Shown: piece after piece, positions 58,210 through 64,000 of the stretch
Layout: each line of letters opens with the position of its first letter
Position numbering within the stretch: the first letter of the stretch is position 1
Assembly: GCA_029931535.1 (NCBI GenBank)
Contig: JAQPZY010001471.1
Coordinates: 1,364,001 to 1,428,000 of the forward strand
From: Margaritifera margaritifera
Lineage: Eukaryota > Mollusca > Bivalvia > Unionida > Margaritiferidae
Length of the DNA stretch: 64,000 bases
Reading direction: 5' to 3'
Made by a program: the position numbers and the translations under genes
The notes under the pieces: model-generated
What the model was told of the DNA's origin: nothing
What the model saw: the letters and a program-made list of their open reading frames with translations, nothing else
Databases searched by the model: none

Positions 58210-60160
58210 TATATTAGATAACTCCTTGACTAATTTCCAAAAACCCTTGATTTAATACAAGTTGGGGGAAACACATTGGGAAGCAGTCTGAAAGGTCTTA
58301 CTTCTGTTATAAAGGTCTTTAGTAAGATCTAAACTTAACTATGGCACGATTGTGTATGGATCATGTTGCAAATCTTACCTGCAGATGCTTGATCCAATAC
58401 ACAATCATCGATGTGGGCTTTTGTATGAGAGCATTTTGAACTACCCTTTCAGAAAGTCACTATTTTGAGGCAAATGAACCATCACTTTATGTAAGATGAA
58501 CAAAATTGGCTTTTCATGTCGTCTTTTGGCCCAAATACCAAACACTGCATGATCAGAAACCAGACTTCATTCCACCTTTTGACTTACGATTCAACCTCAT
58601 CTAGAAGCAGCAAAAATTAGTACAGATGTATTGACAAAACGGCAAAATTCTCTATTCCCAAATTATCACCTTGGTTACTAAAACCACCCAAAATAATATT
58701 TAATATTTGCCAATTCAAAAAGTCAGTAATTTCAATGAAATCAGAGCCTCCTATCGTGGCATATGTCCCTGTATATAGACAGTTTGAAAGATGGAGTAAA
58801 GGTTGCAGTTGCTGTTGCAACACCCCATGGCATGAGTACCAGATAAAACCTCAATTTTTATACATATGCCATATGGCAGAGTGTATTGTGTTATGATGTC
58901 CATCTGTCTGTTACCAATTTTGTTTCCACTCAATAACTTGAGTTGTCCACCATCTACAGTTACCAAACTTTGTGGATGGCTTGATTTTGGGGTAAAGAAG
59001 AACCCATCAATTTCAGGGTAAAAACTCAAAGGTCAAGGTCACTGTGACTGTGAGAAGATAAATGGTTTCTGCACAATAATTTGAATTCATCTTCATCTAT
59101 ATTAAAATATTTTGTGGATTACTTGTACTTGGGGTAAGGAAAAACCCCATCAGTTTCAGCATCCAAAGGTCAAGGTCACTGATGGAAAGAATAAAAAAGG
59201 TTTACATACAATAACATTAGTTCTACATCACATACTTGGACCACGCTTTTTGGATGACTTGCATTTGGGGTAAAGTAGAAGCCTGTAAATTTTGGGGTCA
59301 AAGGGAACAAAAATACTCATTGAACTACATCAAAACCACAAAAATACCAAACAGATTTCATCATCTTTTCAGATTCTCTTGCAACACTGAAGGCCATACA
59401 AGACTTTAAATTTGACAATCCATTGATATCCCAAATCTTACAGAAACATAATTTTCTCATAACATATTGCAAAAGTATTCTGTACAGTTGGATGTCTTGC
59501 CACATCAGTATTAAGGATAATGAAATGGCAGATAAAGCAGCCAAAATTGCCCAGTGTTCACGTTTCAGAATGGAAGATTCCACATAGCTGCATCAAATAT
59601 TATATATATCAGCATGTTCTGTATACTTGGCAAAATATGTGGAATAAAAACCCTACAAACTAGCTTTGGAACATGAAACCCATCACTGGAGAGTGCCATC
59701 CTCATGTAGAACAAATCTCAGGAGATGAGGTGGTATTGTGTCACTTGTGTATAGGACACACATATCTGACCCGTGCATACCTTCTGAAGGGTTAACATCT
59801 GCCAGAGTGCATACCTTGCTAGTGTCCACAGACAGTAGAACACATTCTTGTTGAGTACATCAACTTCCACCCTGTAAAACAGAAGCTTTTGATATGAACT
59901 CAGTTAAGAAGCGTTTTAACCATGTACAGAAAGTCTTATACTTTTTGAAGGATGCATGTATAAAAAAGATTTACCTTGTATTTTAAAGATTTTATTTTTT
60001 TACCTTTTCTGTTTTCTAGGACTAGATGTTTACGTTATTTGGAAGGTTTTATCTTCCTAAGGTTTGTTTTTAAATTTAAAACTTTCCTTTTTTTGGAACT
60101 TGACTTTTAATTGGCACTATATAGCCAGGATTGTGCTGACATGCCATTAAACACTATATA
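58210..60160 (+). mobile_element. Jockey-like LINE 3' end: RT tail, RNase H and tail sequence, decayed
   Basis: 58300-58570 encodes reverse-transcriptase thumb text (LNLTMARLCMDHV, EANEPSLYVR, KLAFHV). 59345-59585 encodes RNase H text (SDSLATLKAIQDFKFDNPLI, SWMSCHISIKDNEMADKAAK). 59690-59880 continues with EVVLCHLCIGHTYLTRAYLL and TVEHILVEYINFHPVKQK. This is the order of Jockey/I-type non-LTR elements. Stops and shifts are present. A 'aaaggtcaaggtcac' repeat (about 58800-59315) interrupts it. The 3' tail ends 'gacatgccattaaacacta' near 60150. Plus strand, same direction as RETREG; 5'-truncated. Confidence 0.8.
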
Positions 60161-60169
60161 TACATATTT

Positions 60170-62090
60170 GTATTATCAGCAGCATCTTTATTTTTGTAGG
60201 GGTACATTTTTCGTAAGTGGAGTGAAAATTCTATGGTAAAATATTCGTCCCAGGGTGAATTTTCATTATACACTTCTACATTGTTAACTCGTGAGTGACA
60301 GGGTTCATAAACATCACCTAGTCGAGGATGCAAGATATTGAGTGAGATTCAAATTTTCGTTAACAGTGGGGTGGGGTGCTATCATCTTTCATTGATGATT
60401 GAGAATTATAATCTCCATTGTCCTACACAAATATTCATCTAATCGATTTTAAAATTTATGGATATTAAACTTTCTGAAGTCGGGTAAAGTCAATAAAGCG
60501 ATGAGAGGCTTTTAATATATACCATTTGGACATGCAGTTCTCTCAGATTTGTGTACCAGTAAAGTATAAATTAATTCCTCTTCTAGGTCTGAGCAAGTGT
60601 ATCCATTGTAGGCAAACACTAATTAACTAAAGCTTTAAGATAGCGATTTTAAGTGTCACCATTTTTTTTTTTTGTGATAGCACATGGCAATGACTGAGTA
60701 CAACCTAATTATCCTATATAGTAATAAAAACAGCACACGGCAGTTGCATAGTCCCAGACACTACATCCAGATTGGAAAAAAAATGGACTGAAAAGAGAAT
60801 AAGTTGAATTTTTTTATTTGAACTTGCAAGTTATTTTCAAATATATCACTGCAAATTTTGAAGAACAATTAAATGATTAGCTAAAAGCAGAAACTTTGGA
60901 GTTGTCTGTGGTGTGTGATTTTAGTAAGAAATTAGGCTGACTCTACACAAAGATGTCACTGTGATGTTGCCACCTTTCATGTATTGTAATTAGCTGAGAC
61001 AATTAATCTTTTTAATTAGCTTGCGTCATTGTGGCGAAGAACCATTAAGTTCTCAACAGTTGTCAAAAGAAATTTTGCTTAGCCACTGAGTAAGCACCCA
61101 GGTTTTCATGGAAGCATTCACTGGCATTGCCGTGACAGTCAGTTGATTCATTTCATAGAAAATGACATATCACATTTATGATTACATTGAAACCAAGTTA
61201 AACCACAAAACTTAAGACAAGAATTTCACTTTACAATACTTCTTGGTATTAATTTTTTTAGTGTTGCCGCCAGTAGGCATTTCCCAGCATTTTCATCGAT
61301 CGATATTTCGTTGTATATTGTGTATTTTATAGGGAAAATATTTTTTCTTCAAGAAAGTCTTAACAAATGTATGATTTATTCAGATTTGTGAATTTCTTTA
61401 TGTCAGTTCCAAATTTTAGCATCCTACCTACTGTTTTCAACGATAAAATGAGCAATAAATCGAGTTTTAATTTTCTACTTTTGATTAAGGCTTTTATTGT
61501 TAAGCAAATAGAAGCATATTTTTTGCCATTTCTGTCAGAAAAGAAAGTGGGATCTACACCTGCCTCCACATTATAAGCATATGGGTGAGTTATCAGAGTG
61601 CACTAAAATGAGTTGGAGTGGTTGTAGAATTTTGACCCAGAAGAGGACATTAGATGATGTTAGAATTCTGCATGATGCCAGATAAACTATAATAGACTGT
61701 TATTTGGATGGCTGAAATGTCAGTGTCAGGTAGATTTTGCTACTCGGCAATAGTTAAAATCAAAAGCATGATTAAGTAACTTTTGTGTGATGTCATCCTT
61801 TGTCTGTTCTTTACCCAATGGCAAAAGAGATAGCTTTTAAAACTTTCCAAACATGCAGTTTTCTTGAGTCTTTCATTAGAATGTATACAGAAGTTTACCA
61901 GTGGACATGTAAGATTCCTATCAATCAGTAGGTCTAAAGATTAAAGGTTAAATTAACAGTCAAAGCAGTGGAGTCATATTCCTATTGAAATATGAATGGT
62001 AATCAAGGAAAGATAGGAAAGAAAAACAATGAATGCCTAATTTCTTGAATGGCATCAATTCTGAAAAATGAAAATTGTGTTTTGTTTCAG
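60170..62090. other. unique part of RETREG intron 3, nothing seen
   Basis: AT-rich with short chance frames on both strands near 61360-61576; no repeat or gene recognised. Confidence 0.5.
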
Positions 62091-62217
62091 CTGGATACAG
62101 ATCCACCCCCACCTGTTGAGTGTGCCTGAGCTCTGTGAACATCTGGCGATAGTATGGTTTTGGCTTAACTCCTATGTCAGAGGATGGTTTAATCTACGTA
62201 GTCATAAACCACTACAG
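62091..62217 (+). CDS. RETREG: RETREG/FAM134, coding exon 4
   Basis: 127 bases: C completing Ser, then 42 codons WIQIHPHLLSVPELCEHLAI and VWFWLNSYVRGWFNLRSHKP LQ, ending phase 0 at ACAG|GTACAT. HPxLLSVPELCxHLA is the diagnostic signature of RETREG proteins, the amphipathic linker helix between the two membrane hairpins. The acceptor is tttgtttcag. Reading this segment in another frame meets a stop at once, so the splice phase confirms the micro-exon. Confidence 0.93.
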
Positions 62218-63803
62218 GTACATCTTTTTTTTTCTTGCTTGCATTAGCAAGTGGCAAGACATAATTATCACTTTTCCAACAGTGACAGTGATGGCATCGT
62301 AATCAGCCATGTTTAGATTTTATATTAATCCTTTACCTAATAGCAGGAAAGTGGTCTTCTAAGAGGGGTGGCCTTTCAAGGGGGGGATCTCACAGATCTA
62401 AGTAATAAATACACATAAAAGAAGAAAGGCATGACTAATTTTGAAATCTTTAATATTTTCATTTAAATATCACATCTATGTTATGGAATGAATGTGATAA
62501 AACTTACATTAATGTTATTTAAAATAATTATGAATAATCATCAATCATGGTGCAAAACCATTTAAAAACCTTGTGAATAAAATCAGGGTACAAACATCCG
62601 ACTGTAACTATCATTATCTGTCCTAGTCAAGGCTACAGTATTGTTCATTCCATTTTTCCACTTCTATCCTAGACAAGGCTACAATATTGTAGCTATCTCT
62701 ATTCATTCCATTTTTCCACTTCTGCAGAGTGTATATTGTCAATGTTTATTTGAATCTTTCTGACATCAAAACATCTCGTAATCTAACAGAGAGATGCCAC
62801 AATTGCTGACATGTTATTTTTACTTTATGGTGACTGGACATCATGCTGACTGGAGGTGAACAATACTGTGCTTCTCAGCTGTTAGCTTCTGTTATCTTGA
62901 TAATTATCAGTGATAATAATGACTTCTAATTGTCAAAGTGCCAAAGCCTGACATTTAAGTAACACACAGCAGTATGGATAATTGGATTATCTCTTTGTAT
63001 GGATTAAAGTTATGTACTTTATCAGCATTTTGGTACAAATGTCAATGTGTTGAATTTATAAATCAGCAAATATTTGTGAGATTTCCATCTGTAAATCCCA
63101 ATATGCATGTCTCCACTCATGGGAGGTAAATTTGACATTTTTTTTTTTACTTTAAGGAGTACTACTTACTATGGGTCTCTCTTACCTATTTATTACATGG
63201 CAGTGATTATGTTATTATATTTAAATCTTTTTCTCTGGATGTATGGTCTGGAAACTTGAGTGGGTGCAATGGCTTGAAAGGGTGCTATACAACAGTGTCA
63301 AACACAGATCATGGTGTTCTACTTTTATACCCCATCGATTAAGTTAAGTTTTGAACTCTAATTTTCTTATGCTTTTGCTTGCAAAATCATGAAACTTAAT
63401 AAAGGCATTCAATTTTAGGACTATATTCATAATTATGAAAACTGTGACCTACCTTTCTTGCTCTAGTCGCTTAGATAGGTATTTTGGATTATGCCTTGTT
63501 GGAGCAGGCAGGACATAGCATCCTGCAGAAATCTTGTTTGTACTCTTTCTGTGGCCAAATTTTAGAGTTTGAATATGAAAGTCATTCCTCTATATAGTTT
63601 CTGATACCTGAATCAAACAATGAAACAAAAATGTAGTCTTTTGTGTCTAAAATATAATTCATTTACAAAGCAAATTCACGTACATTTATAGACATTTTTA
63701 ATTTATGTACATATATATACATTTTTAATTCATGTACATTTATATACATTTATAATTGATGTACATTTATATACATTAACTGAATGTATCTTTCTTTTTA
63801 CAG
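62218..63803 (+). other. RETREG: RETREG intron 4
   Basis: A phase-0 intron of 1.6 kb. A near-tandem 'tatagacatttttaatttat' / 'gtacat' stretch lies at 63670-63780 just before the acceptor, and a fragment related to the 29743-29921 repeat lies near 62350. No gene seen. Confidence 0.7.
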
Positions 63804-63888
63804 TTTTGTTTTTTGAATACCTTGTTTTTTACTTTCCTGGCATCTATTGGCCATTATGTTCCTGGTATTGCCATGGTTTATACTTTTG
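63804..63888 (+). CDS. RETREG: RETREG/FAM134, coding exon 5 (gene continues beyond window)
   Basis: After ttttacag, 28 codons plus G: FCFLNTLFFTFLASIGHYVP then GIAMVYTF, ending phase 1 at G|GTGAGT. GxYVPG is strongly conserved in the second membrane hairpin (residues 148-175). The remaining domain, the disordered cytosolic tail and its LC3-interacting region, which are needed to judge receptor function, lie outside the window. Confidence 0.92.
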
Positions 63889-64000
63889 GTGAGTATGATA
63901 TTTCATATCACTCTTTTTAACATAAACAAATTTGCAGTGATTTTGAATTCTTACAACATCTATGCAGAGTAAAGACAAAAAAAATAAAACAAAGGAAACT

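Larger units (their letters stand above)
54417..62090 (+). other. RETREG: RETREG intron 3
   Basis: A phase-2 intron of 7.7 kb with a split tandem array (56060-57780), a Jockey-like LINE 3' end (58210-60160) and AT-rich unique sequence. The 96-codon frame at 55057-55347 has no family resemblance and is not called as a gene. Confidence 0.8.

Overview
This is eukaryotic, invertebrate nuclear DNA. Short exons are flanked by GT..AG introns, and most of the sequence is AT-rich non-coding DNA packed with SINEs, MITE-like elements, a LINE, decayed DNA-transposon genes and simple repeats. The tRNA-derived SINEs, the style of the dispersed repeats and the protein sequences fit a lophotrochozoan, most likely a marine mollusc. 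This is an inference from style, not a species identification.

Three conserved host genes can be read. (1) ZNF622, the Rei1-like 60S maturation factor, is on the minus strand. Its first two coding exons lie at 4794-4967 and about 825-1113, and the rest of the gene is to the left of the window. (2) RPL37A (ribosomal protein eL43) is on the plus strand and complete in four coding exons (15959-15961, 18378-18506, 21890-21972, 25474-25537). Together they encode exactly 92 residues, and the first coding exon carries only the ATG. (3) A RETREG/FAM134 reticulophagy receptor is on the plus strand. Five phase-compatible exons (48309-48481, 53370-53476, 54383-54416, 62091-62217, 63804-63888) encode the N-terminal 175 residues of its reticulon-homology domain, and the gene continues past the right edge. 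A GTCACGTGAT box lies about 90 bases before its ATG. Two of the three genes belong to 60S subunit biogenesis or structure; I see no operon-like relation among them.

Layout: 1-700 degenerate repeat; 0.8-5 kb ZNF622; 5.1-5.7 kb MITE with 3-bp target duplication; 6.3-9.7 kb repeats, a PiggyBac-type transposase relic and another decayed coding block; 10.1-15.3 kb nested inverted-repeat elements; 15.9-25.6 kb RPL37A; 26-33 kb arrays of a 138-bp repeat, a 120-bp tandem repeat and a small hAT-like MITE; 33.5-47.7 kb a large mobile-element graveyard (an imperfect 5-kb palindrome, two dated SINE insertions, a Polinton-type integrase relic, and a long-TIR element carrying two copies of an unfamiliar coding sequence); 48.2-64 kb the RETREG gene, whose introns hold a perfect foldback MITE, an internally deleted hAT element, a tandem array split by another repeat, and a Jockey-like LINE 3' end.

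No functional tRNA, rRNA, CRISPR array or prokaryotic operon is visible. The least explained structures are the dispersed elements with a 138-bp internal array and fixed ends, the 5-kb palindrome built from TTAACAT-type subrepeats, and the duplicated coding relic at 46.2-47.1 kb.
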